A stretch of 64,000 nucleotides of DNA from Tritrichomonas musculus (Eukaryota; Parabasalia; Tritrichomonadida; Tritrichomonadidae), in the NCBI GenBank assembly GCA_039105265.1, contig JAPFFF010000016.1:2728001-2792000 (forward strand), given 5' to 3'. Position numbers and translations under genes: made by a program. The number at the start of each line of letters is the position of its first letter. Position 1 is the first letter of the stretch. Shown here piece after piece: positions 32,176 to 41,984 of the stretch. Under the pieces are notes generated by a model. The model searched no databases, had not been told where the DNA came from, and was given only the letters and a program-made list of their open reading frames with translations.

Positions 32176-32247
32176 AGGGGCTGACCGGAATCAAACCGAT
32201 TACCGCTGGATCTGCAATCCAATGCTCTACCGGTGAGCTACGGCCCC
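32176..32247 (-). tRNA. tRNA-Cys: tRNA-Cys (GCA), copy 7, probable pseudo-tRNA
   Basis: The same unit with a single change: the T-loop reads TTTGATT instead of TTCGATT, altering the near-universal C56 that pairs with G19. It still has the ATTTTT box on its 5' side (32248-32264). It probably folds poorly. Confidence 0.85.
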
Positions 32248-32601
32248 TTTCAGTATTGAAAAATACTCATTATATAAAATCATTTTTCTGCTTTTTGATA
32301 AATTATCTTTAAATTTATTCAACAAATCGAATGATTTATATTAAAAAAAATAATATAAAAAATTAGAATCAGTCATTTGCATGCAATCTTAATTGTTTCG
32401 ATTTCAAATAATCAAATTTTATTTGAATATCATTTAAATAATCATTACTCCACTATTATATAAATCAAAATTAAAATTCTTAAACATATCATTTTCTTTT
32501 TTCAACATTTAAAAACATCATTTAAAGCTAGATTGTCAATTAACATATGATTATTATTTCATCAGACGTTTATAATTATTTTTTTCAATTCTTTTTTTGC
32601 T

Positions 32602-35600
32602 ATGGATGTTATTGATTACATTGAAAAAAAGAAATATATCCAAAAAGCTGTTCTTGACTTTATTGATTGCAACGAAAATAATGAAGAAAGTTATGAAAAT
32701 TTATCATTTTTTATAGAAGAGCAATATGACCAAGAAAATCGTTGCGAATTAAAAATAATTCTTCGTTTAATATTAGAAATAGCAAGCAATAATTATCGAA
32801 ATTCAGCATTTTTCAATAAAATTGATCAAATAATTATCGCTCTTAAAAATCAAATTATGCATTTATTTTCAAATTATGAAATTTTCTATATTTTCAAAGG
32901 AAACAAAAGAATTCTTCTTCTTCTTTTTAAAGAAAAAATATTAAATTTTGAGCCATCAATATTTTATACAATTATGAATGGAAAATACCAAAAGGCTAAT
33001 TATCCATCTTATTTTTTCCCAGAGATAAAAACATTTTATGAAGAAAAATTAAAAAATGAAAATGATAAAAAGAAATCAATATTATTTTATAAAAACTGCC
33101 AATTAATTAATAAAGATTATGATTTATTTGAACTAAATCGAAAAAATGGCCTAAATGAAGAACAAATTTGTGAATTAATCAGAAATGATTGTTTAGAAGA
33201 ATTCATTTCATTTATACAAAATAATCAAATTAGAATGACAACAACTATCAAGCCATCGATATTTGAAACCAATAATTTTCTTCATGATAAAGAATGCACA
33301 TTAATTGAATATGCAACATTTTATGGTTCGATTAATATATTTACTTATTTGTCAAAAAATAAAGTTGAATTAACTGAATCTTTGTGGCTTTTTGCAGCTC
33401 ACAATCGAAATACAAATTTAATCACACTTTTAATTGACCTGAATGCTAAAAGAAGAAAAGAAACTTATCAAAAATGCTTGGCTGAATCAATTAAATGCCA
33501 TAATTTCATTATTACGGATTTCATCAAATATAACTTAATGAATGATCAACAAAAAGAAATCAATAATGACGTACATCAATGTTTAAAATATTATAATTTT
33601 TGTTTCCTTCCAAATGAGTTTCTCAATGCAAATGATATCTTTTATGACTGCTGCAAATATGACTATTTAAATTTAGTTAGGTATCTTTATCAAATAATGG
33701 ATTTAAATATCAACGATAAACAAATTTGAATGAAGATATTTAAAAAAATTTAAATTTTGTTTAAATTCAATTTTCATCATTTTGTTTTAATTACATTTTA
33801 AATAGATTTTGTTTTTAATGATATTTTAAATTATGTGTATTAACATCGTTTTAAAACAAATATTCAAATTGGATTTAAATTAGTAGCATTGATGGAGTTT
33901 TTAATTCAAATTTTAAATGAAATTTTATTCAAAAAATTGTAAGAAATTTCTTTTTATTTTCAATGAAATTTGATTATATTATTTTGACAAAACTCCATTA
34001 TATATTGCCTCTGAAAAAGGAAATAATGAAATTGTTCAATTTTTATTATCCATTGATGGAATTAATGTAAATCTTATATCCATTTTAAACAATATTTTTA
34101 AATAATGTTTAAAAGTTTTTTTATATGGTTTCATGATAATATTTAATACTATTCAAAATCAACATTTTTCATATAATTTATACTTTTATTTCTTTAATTG
34201 CATTTACAAATATTTTTTTAACACCATTGCTTATTTGTATTTTTTCAATAAAATTCTATAAATAAATATTTATTACATTTTTAAAATCTATTTTAATTGC
34301 ATTTCTGGTTTACATATTTCAATGAAATTTCAATCATTCCAGCTTAAAAAACAGCACTTCAAATTGCTGTAAAGAAAGGAAACCCAGAAATTGTTCGTAT
34401 TTTGTTATCAACACCGAATATCAATGCAAATATAAAATCAATTTTGATTTAAAATTCATTTCATTTCTATTTACAAAATTTAAACACCATTTCAACTATT
34501 TACATTTCTAATTCAATTTACAATTGCTTTAAATTACATTCAAATGCCAGATTAAATGAAATTACAAGATCAATTAATGAATAAAATTCCCATTTAAATC
34601 AAATAATAAAATTTCATAATCATCATTAATGTGGTTAAAATATAATTTTTCAATGAAATTAAATAATAAATTTTGAATGAAGTTTAATATGATTTTTCTA
34701 ATGAAATCAAAAATAAATATATATATAACTGCTTTAAGTATTGCTGTTAAAAGAAACAATCTTGAAATTGCTAACCTTTTATTATCTACCGAGAAAATTG
34801 ATATTAATATGAAGTTAGTTTTTTTAAAAATATTTTTAATATCATTTTTAATAGTTTTTTTTAACAAAGTTTTTTTTATCTTTTTTTCATAGAATTCTCA
34901 AAGAATTATTTATTACGTTATAACGCTTATTTTCATAATATTTGCTCAATTAATTTTGATGATATTTTCATTGAAAACATTCAATGATATTTCAAAAAAA
35001 GTTATTAAATAACGTTTTTTAAATCAATTTTTTCAATGAAATTTTAAATAATATCATATTCTGTTTCATAAATTTAAATTTTATGGAATTTCAAACCTTT
35101 TATTTAAACACAGTTACATCAATTGAATGTATTTAATGAAATTACTTTTATAATTATTTTAATGAAATTAACCATTTAACAAATTAATAAAACAGTATTA
35201 CACATAGCTGCTGAAAAAGGTTACTTCGAAATGGTTAAACTTTTATTATCATATAACGCCGATGTAAACATGAAAACAATTAATTAAAAAATTTTATATC
35301 GTTTCAAATCAAATTTTATACATTATTCCAAATAAACATTTTTAACCATATTCAACAACAACAAAATTTTTTTATCAAATTTATATAAATATTTTCAATG
35401 AGATTATCAGTAAAATATTTATATCAAATTCAATCACATTTTTTTTATGGAATTTATCTTTTTTTTTTTCTAATAAAATTTGAAATCATATAGATTTGGA
35501 TTATGTTTCCAATTTAAAATTATTTAATGAAATTCATGTTTTTAAATTCAAACGAAGTTTAAAAATATATTTAAATAAAAATGTATTACATATTGCAATT

Positions 35601-36477
35601 GTCAATGGGTATGCCAATATTGTTAATCTTTTGCTAAATCATTCAACAATTGATGTTAATACCAAATTAATTTCCCATTTTAATTCTAATCTCATTCTCA
35701 GACTATTTTTTATATAAAATTCTAAATTAATTATTATTATTCAATTTACAAATCATTTTTAATCATTCAATTTCAAATAGAAAATTTGAATGAAATTAAT
35801 CCAATTAATTCAATTACATTCAAAATTTTATAATTTCATAATGTTTCAATTTCAATTTTACTACTAAAATTTAAAATTAAATTCTTTTATTTTGTTCCTA
35901 AAATACAGTATTTTTTGAAGTTTCGAAAAAAACCCATTTAATGAAATTCTAAAATCATGCCAATAAAGCAACATTACAACTTGCAATAGAAAAAGGTGAT
36001 TTTGAAATTGTTCAACTTTTAGTATCATGCCTTGAAATTGATCCTAATATTAAATCTATTTCATTTTCATTTTTTTTATATAATTGCTAACTTCAATTTC
36101 ATAAAATTCTAAAGATTATTGCTTTTGGAATTCAAATATTTGAAAGATTCATATCATTTCAAATTTTAATGGTTTAATAGAATTATAAAGTCTATATTTT
36201 TGATGAAATTTTTATATCAAATTGTTTAATTTAGTTCAAAATCAATATATTTTATGATAATGCAATCATAATTTGAATTTAAAATTATACATATAGTTAA
36301 TATTGAAATTTCAAATGAAATTCATATAAAAATTTTTTTTCTAATGAAATTTTATTTTTTATTTTCCAAAAAGCTCCATTACACTTCTTAGTTGAAAATG
36401 GAAATGAAAATATGATACGACTTTTATTAACTGCTCAAAGAATTGATATACAAATTAAAGACAATGTTCACAAATGA
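32602..36477 (+). CDS. DUF3447 ankyrin gene with seven spaced ankyrin blocks
   Basis: The first block (32602-33729, 375 residues) starts at ATG (MDVIDYIEKKKYIQKAVLDF) and has the family order: helical N-terminus with SNNYRNSAFFNKID, then LWLFAAHNRNTNLI, ESIKCHNFIITDFI, and an ankyrin start ending DLNINDK. Seven further ankyrin units follow, each about 100 bp and open in its own frame, at about 33986, 34348, 34725, 35186, 35574, 35962 and 36367. Examples are TPLYIASEKGNNEIVQFLLS and TALQIAVKKGNPEIVRILLS. They are separated by 250-400-bp non-coding spacers. Every unit breaks after the same residue (...xDxNxK). I read this as one gene with one ankyrin repeat per exon. If the spacers are not spliced, it is a 375-residue protein plus relics. 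A short C-terminal block (IDLTNNASIKYLLECASSDI) may follow near 36530. Confidence 0.6.
33730..36366 (+). repeat. Recurrent AATGAAATT motif in ankyrin spacers
   Basis: The non-coding spacers between ankyrin units contain some fifteen copies of AATGAAATT (often YAATGAAATTT), for example near 33915, 33961, 34321, 35157 and 35940. They are absent from the coding blocks. One more copy is in the spacer of the next gene (37921). Confidence 0.7.
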
Positions 36478-36692
36478 TTAATCAAATAAAAATTTTTTAC
36501 ATTTTTTTTTTTAATGAAAAAAGCCGATAGATTTAACCAATAATGCGTCAATCAAATATTTATTGGAATGCGCATCATCTGATATATAAAATATTTGTAT
36601 TTTTAAAACTTTTTTTGTGATTTTTATATATTTTTTCATTTTTTCAACAATTGAATAGGTTTGTTTGGACCGTTTTTTTTTTATTTTTATAT

Positions 36693-38483
36693 ATGGAAGT
36701 TTTAAAAATTCAAGAACATCTAGGAAGAATCAAAAAAATGCATGACATTATTCTTAATTTTCTGGAGGAGGAAGAAGAAAATGAAGATAATTTTGAAAAA
36801 ATCATTAAATTTCCAGAAAATCGTCATGATATGCAATTATTACTTTGCATTCTTTATCGAATATCAAATAATCATTATCGCACACACATACTATACAGCA
36901 GGATTGAGAAAATAATACTTTCTATAAAAGATAAAATCAAACAAACCTTTTCAAATTACGAAATTTTTGAAAATTTCAAAAACAACAAAAAAATTCTATT
37001 ATTTCTTTTCAAAGAAAGCATAATAAGCATCGATAAATCAATAATTTCAGTAATGACAAGCATCAAATTCAAAGAGGCGAATTACCCTCAATTTTTCTCA
37101 ACCGAAATCAATTCAATTTCACAAGAAAAAATTGAATTGAATTTGACACCAGAAGAATTTGAAAGGAAAAGAGAAATTGGACAGAATGACTCAATTATTT
37201 GTGAATTGATTCGTAATGATTCAGTTGAAGAATTTATCACATACATCACAAAAAATGCAATTTCACCTTCAGGTCAAATCCAGCATTCAATTTTTGAGAC
37301 CAATCAATTTTTGATAAAAAATAAAAATCCAACATTTATTGAGTATGCAGCTTTCTTTGGATCAATTCAAATTTTCAAATTTCTGAGGTTTCAAAAAGCG
37401 GTTTTGACACCTTCATTGTGGCTCTATTCAATTCATTCAAATAATGCAGAATTGATTCATATTCTTGAAGAAGAGCATGCTCAGCCTGCTGACAAAACAT
37501 ATCAAAAATGTCTAAAAGAGTCAATTAAATGCCATCACAACGAAATTGCCAAATACATTCAAGAAAATTTGTCTGACAAAAATGTTGAAAAAAACAATTT
37601 GAAAAGCAATTTCAATGAAAATACTCTCGCTGACAATCTTCATTACCATAACTATGTTTTTTTGGAGCCACAACTTCTTCATAGATTTCTTTTTTATTAT
37701 GCTTGCAAATACAGCTATTTCACACTTGTTGAATTTTACTTGAAATTGGACGGAATTGATGTAAATGAGAAAATAATTTTTTCTGAAAAAAATTCAAATA
37801 AAGTTCTCAAATTTATTTCAATCAAGTTTCAATATTAATTAGAATGGAGTTCTAAATTTTTTTTATTAATAACAAAATGTTTAATTTTTTGTTATTTTTA
37901 TTTGAATTTATTTTAATTTTAATGAAATTTGTCAATTTAACTTTTTTTTTATGTGACAGCATTGAATCTTGCAGCAAAGAGAAATAACACTGATATTGTT
38001 GATCTTTTATTCGCTCATCCTGACATTTTGTTTGAGCCCAATGAATTCAGTGGATATAAAAAATTGACAAAAGTTACAATTAAGAAAAAATTGAAAATGA
38101 TCTGGTTCAATTCTTTCAAAAATTGTTCATCACTGACACGAATTGTTTTCCCGCCAACTTTGGAAGAGATCCAAAGCAGCGCTTTTGAAGGGTGCATATC
38201 TTTGGCTAATGTAACATTCCCTTCGTCTTTGCTTCGAATCCAGAACAGAGTATTTTACGGATGCAGATCTTTGACTGAAATTACAATTCCTTCATCATTG
38301 GTATCTCTGGGAGGACTCGCTTTTGCTGGATGCACATCATTAGTTAAGGTGACATATGAACAGAATTCTTCGTTGAAAAGGGTTGGCTACAACATTTTTG
38401 AAGGCTGCACATTATTGAAAAATAAAAAAATTCCTTTGAAAAATCAAAAGTTTTCTGAGGATATTCCTCCTTTCTTTATTTAG
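36693..38483 (+). CDS. DUF3447 ankyrin/BspA-LRR fusion protein, two coding blocks
   Basis: The first block runs 36693-37838. An earlier TTG-initiated extension is unlikely; ATG 36693 (MEVLKIQEHLGRIKKMHDII) fits the family. It has SNNHYRTHILYSRIEK, IFETNQFLI, SLWLYSIHSNNAELIHIL and CHHNEIAKYI, and ends with an ankyrin start at GIDVNEK. The second block (about 37956-38483) opens directly with the rest of an ankyrin unit (TALNLAAKRNNTDIVDLLFA) and then five BspA-type LRRs (CSSLTRIVFPPTLEEIQSSA). It has no ATG before the repeat, so it must be joined to the first block through the roughly 170-bp AT-rich spacer. The same ankyrin-to-LRR fusion is found decayed at 2500-3548. The fusion is probably a protein-binding scaffold; its cellular site is unknown. 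Confidence 0.75.
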
Positions 38484-38600
38484 AATAAACACAAAATAAC
38501 AATAAACTTCATGCCAACGATATTTTCCCTTTTTTCATATTATTTATAATAAAATTAATAAAAAAAGTTTTAATATTTTGATGGGCTCGTTGAATTTTAT

Positions 38601-39292
38601 CAGGGATGCACAAAGGGCAGCCCGGGCATGCCCGGGGCAATGTCACTTTTCCTGCCCGAAAGATCAGGTCGGGCTACATCGGGCTAACTGTCAGCCCGAC
38701 GGTTGGTGATATCATTGCCCAAAAAAAAAATTGAGTTGTAGCCCGGAAATTGCCCGAGAAATAAAAAGGTATTAAGTTCGAATCATCACTTTTTTTTTTT
38801 TTTTTTTATACGAAGATCTCAACCATTTCTTTATAAAAAAATAAACAAAATAATAAAAATAAATAAATAATTTTATTCTTTTATATCAATTTTGTTGAAT
38901 AAATCAATTTAAAAATCTATTGTTATGATTTTTTTTTCGAGAAAGTAAAAATGATTCAAATTTGAATTGGCAAAAATATTTTGAATGGAAAATTTCTTGA
39001 TTTCACAATTTTTGAAATTTTATTCAACTTATAAAAATTATAATATTAATTCATACATAAAAATTATATTAATCATAAAATAAGTATTAATGAATCAAAA
39101 ATTAATTTATTTTGGAAAAACATCATTAGAAAAATTTAAATATTACTATGAACTTTTAAAACTTTCGGGCAATTATGGGGCACTGCCCGACGATAGATGC
39201 CCGGGCAAAAAAGGGCTGCCCGAAAAGTGCTAACGTATTTTTGCCCGGGCTTGCCCGATGCCCAAAGATCTGCCCGGGCACTGCCCGTGCAG
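38601..39292. mobile_element. GC-rich MITE, possibly hAT-related (~0.69 kb)
   Basis: Both ends are packed with GCCCGGGC, TGCCCG and CGGGCA motifs in inverted orientation. The left end begins CAGGGATGCACAAAGGGC and the right end reads (minus) TGTCTGCACGGGCAGTGC. The centre is ordinary AT-rich sequence. The CAGGGATG-like start and the CCCGGGC-rich subterminal repeats are typical of hAT-type non-autonomous elements. Clear target duplications were not found, so the family and exact ends are uncertain. Confidence 0.6.
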
Positions 39293-39306
39293 ACATTTAA
39301 TCATAC

Positions 39307-39310
<4 letters not shown>

Positions 39311-39341
<31 letters not shown>
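39311..39341. repeat. Long poly-A tract (~31 bp)
   Basis: An uninterrupted A-run follows the MITE. It could be a slippage tract. Confidence 0.8.
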
Positions 39342-39345
<4 letters not shown>

Positions 39346-39399
39346 TTTGTAGCAAATATATCTTTATAAAACATAAAATAAATTAGAACATATTTTTTT

Positions 39400-40527
39400 T
39401 CAATTACTAAATTTGAACTTTTTCAAGTAATCCATATGATATTTATACGAATCCTCATTTAAATCGATTTTCTTCATATAAGTAAATTTATTGACATTAT
39501 TAATGCAAGCGAAATGAAGCAAATTAGGTCTTTTCAAATTCATTTCATTTGCGAATCTCAACAGCAAATCTATTTTTGACGTATTGAAATGATTGGCTGT
39601 TTCCTGAATCAACGAACAATAATTAATGAACTTCACTGGATTCAAGAAATGGAAAGTCAACTTAAAAATTTGATCCTCGAGATGAAAACGATAAAAAAGA
39701 ATTTGAGCAGATTGATTTCTACCAAAAACATGTGCATTATTCGTTATAATGAAATTGAACATGTTTTGATCCCACAAATTGTCTTTGGTGAAGTAGCAAT
39801 CATGAAGCCATCTTCTGAAAAGAATTCTAGTTTTGTTGGACGACTTGACAAGCATGAGACCAATGTTGTAGCCATAATAAGCTGGACTTAAGTCGACACT
39901 CCTCTTTGGATCATGCCTTTCTTCCATAATTTGAATGTCAACGCTTTCTTCATTCATTCTTTCAATCATTTCGTCTTTGAAATTGTTACAGAAAATCATG
40001 TCACTCTCAAAAAATAAAACATCAGTGTCATAGCAGTTGAAATAATACTGAATAGCTTGCTTTAGTCGTCCAACAACAAACCAGCTGGCTTGTAAAACTT
40101 TCGTGTAATTTAAAAACATCGTTTGTATATTTTGTGAAATAAAATATGTGTAAACATCAGAATCTAAACTCATGATTATTAATTCATTTGCCTTTAATCC
40201 ATGTTTAAAGGCCGATTTAATGCAAATTTTCATGTTTTCTAGGTAATCGGAGGTTGATAATGTAATTAAAATAAAATGGCGCTGACTTTTTTCATTTATT
40301 GGACTGTTTCGAATATAATTTGCAGCTATTTTTTGGTCAAATATTTTATACACATTTATTCCTCCTAAATCTTGGAGATAAAATATTTCATCACTCACAT
40401 GCAAACAGCTAATTGAATAATAAATATCTGTTTCTGCCTCTCTTATTTCTTTAAATAATGTGTATATGAAAAAATACTCAATAATAAAAATTAATAAGTA
40501 AAATAAGTAGATCTTATGTTCTCTCAT
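39400..40527 (-). CDS. Nucleotide-diphospho-sugar (GT77-like) glycosyltransferase, type II membrane
   Basis: A 375-residue protein from ATG 40527. One hydrophobic segment at residues 6-25 (KIYLFYLLIFIIEYFFIYTL) is a signal anchor, so the catalytic part faces the Golgi or ER lumen. The catalytic part resembles the nucleotide-diphospho-sugar transferase family (PF03407, GT77-like): FILITLSTSDYLENMK (about 85-100), DSDVYTYF, then VLFFESDMIFCNNF (about 175-188), whose ESD is at the position of the metal-binding DxD, then YYGYNIGLMLVKSS and LWDQNMFNFII. Likely role: adding a sugar to a surface glycoprotein or glycolipid. The donor cannot be told. The gene is intact and isolated between a MITE and a gene desert. 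Confidence 0.82.
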   Translation of the reverse strand: MREHKIYLFYLLIFIIEYFFIYTLFKEIREAETDIYYSISCLHVSDEIFYLQDLGGINVYKIFDQKIAANYIRNSPINEKSQRHFILITLSTSDYLENMKICIKSAFKHGLKANELIIMSLDSDVYTYFISQNIQTMFLNYTKVLQASWFVVGRLKQAIQYYFNCYDTDVLFFESDMIFCNNFKDEMIERMNEESVDIQIMEERHDPKRSVDLSPAYYGYNIGLMLVKSSNKTRILFRRWLHDCYFTKDNLWDQNMFNFIITNNAHVFGRNQSAQILFYRFHLEDQIFKLTFHFLNPVKFINYCSLIQETANHFNTSKIDLLLRFANEMNLKRPNLLHFACINNVNKFTYMKKIDLNEDSYKYHMDYLKKFKFSN

Positions 40528-41001
40528 TTTACTTTAACTTTTTCAAAAAAATTATCTAACGTTATTGATTAACCGAATTTTTAAAAAATCTTACAAAAGA
40601 ATAAATAAATATTGCATATTTATAATAAAATTTATATAAATATATCATTCAATATATATAAATTATTAGAAATACTATAACCTAAACCCTATGAGATATT
40701 TGATTAACATTTTTAATAAATCAAAACAATTCATTATTTTTTACTTGCTGTAAATATTAATGTTCCAGAAGCAAAATTAGATCTTTGTTTTATTTATTCA
40801 TCTGAAAGATAAGTCCTTAGATATAAACCAAGTTACTTAATTTTATTCAATGGATTCAGATCAAAGTTATTCAATAACACAAGAGGTATTTGAATGTTTA
40901 AATCAGATTTCCATTTTTTTCCTTTTCTTTTTCCATCAAAACTTTTCACTCAAAATTTCAAATTTTAACTAAAAAAAAAAAAAGCTCAGTAAAAATTTAT
41001 T
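40528..41001. other. AT-rich intergenic DNA
   Basis: No gene or clear promoter motif seen. Confidence 0.5.
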
Positions 41002-41217
41002 ATGAAAAATGGACTCATTAATCTTTTAAACGAAGAAGATCAAACTGCTGGGGTTACAGGTAATGATTCTGAAGATGGCAAAATTTTTATTCAAAGATCA
41101 GCGATATATGGTGAGCATGAATTCATTGTTACTCGATTTATGAGTCATTCATTTCAAGGCTCAAACTCAATTAAATCTGTTCAATTTCAACCTGATTCAC
41201 AAATAATAAATTATTGA
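41002..41217 (+). pseudogene. BspA-LRR protein fragment (N-terminal linker and first repeat)
   Basis: ATG 41002, 71 residues: NGLINLLNEEDQTAGVTGND, then FMSHSFQGSNSIKSVQFQPD. This matches the linker and first repeat of the intact protein at 20340-22709 (NGLIYVLNENEKTAGVYSTY; ESAFKESKDVKSIQFSEDSQ). It stops at TGA right after SQIINY, where the paralogue continues LQIID. It has no N-terminal BTB-like module and no further repeats. A broken copy. Confidence 0.7.
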
Positions 41218-41976
41218 AGATGAGTCATTCATTTCTTTTTTATTCCATTGAAAATCCAAGAAGAGAACCTCTATCCAATTTAAGAAATCAACAGAGGCCC
41301 ACAAAGAAGTGGCAGGTTGCCAGCAAATGTCTATTTCAAAAAATACTCAATTTATTTTTTTAGTGGGAGAAATGTAGATTGAACTTTTTTCCGAAAAAAA
41401 TGAGAAATTATATACTTTACAAATTATATTCATTCAATTTTACCTATTCAAAAGTTCATAAAGTTGTATAAGAGTAAAATTTATAAATTTTATAGTTTAT
41501 TAAAGGTAAAAATACAGATTAATCATCTTAACAGCATCTTAATATCGATATTGAGCATGAATACGTTTATATTTGTGACAAAACTTTCATAATTAATTGC
41601 TATATAAATATGGGATATTGGTGATATCTGTAGCAAACTAGTATATCTCGAAGAATATATACAAGAAGTATGTGAGTTAATATGTGAGCGGCTTCGTCAC
41701 TCTCCAAATGGCTTTGTTATGCCTGTTTATTAATTCCAAAATTTTCTATAAATTGAATGTTTTCAATTTTTAGTTCATCCGACATTTCTTCCACCTAGTA
41801 ATTTTAAACGCTCAACTTTTCATTCAATTTATTAATATGTTTGAATATATTTATTTATATATTTTAAATTTTATTTATACAATAAAATATCATTTATAAT
41901 TCTATTATTTGAAATATTTTAAAAGATATTAATATAATAATATTAAAATCTTTAAAGTATTGAATTTTTAAGATAA
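41218..41976. other. AT-rich intergenic DNA
   Basis: Nothing recognised. Confidence 0.5.
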
Positions 41977-41984
41977 TTTTTATT
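41977..41984. repeat. Left 8-bp target-site duplication (TTTTTATT)
   Basis: Directly abuts the left TIR and is repeated at 43838-43845. Confidence 0.6.

Larger units (their letters stand above)
29789..32247 (-). repeat. Palindrome B, right arm (~2.5 kb)
   Basis: Inverted copy of 25260-28335, including tRNA copies 5, 6 and 7 and a truncated DUF3447 copy. It is shorter because of one deletion of about 575 bp near 31,998. Confidence 0.9.

Noticed and set aside
25260-32247. Assembly artefact as the cause of the palindrome
   Set aside because: Arms differ by substitutions, a 575-bp deletion and a T-loop change in one tRNA, which a mirror artefact would not show. Long-read proof is still lacking.
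40680-40695. Telomere-like CCTAAACCCTA
   Set aside because: Only about one and a half units; no array.
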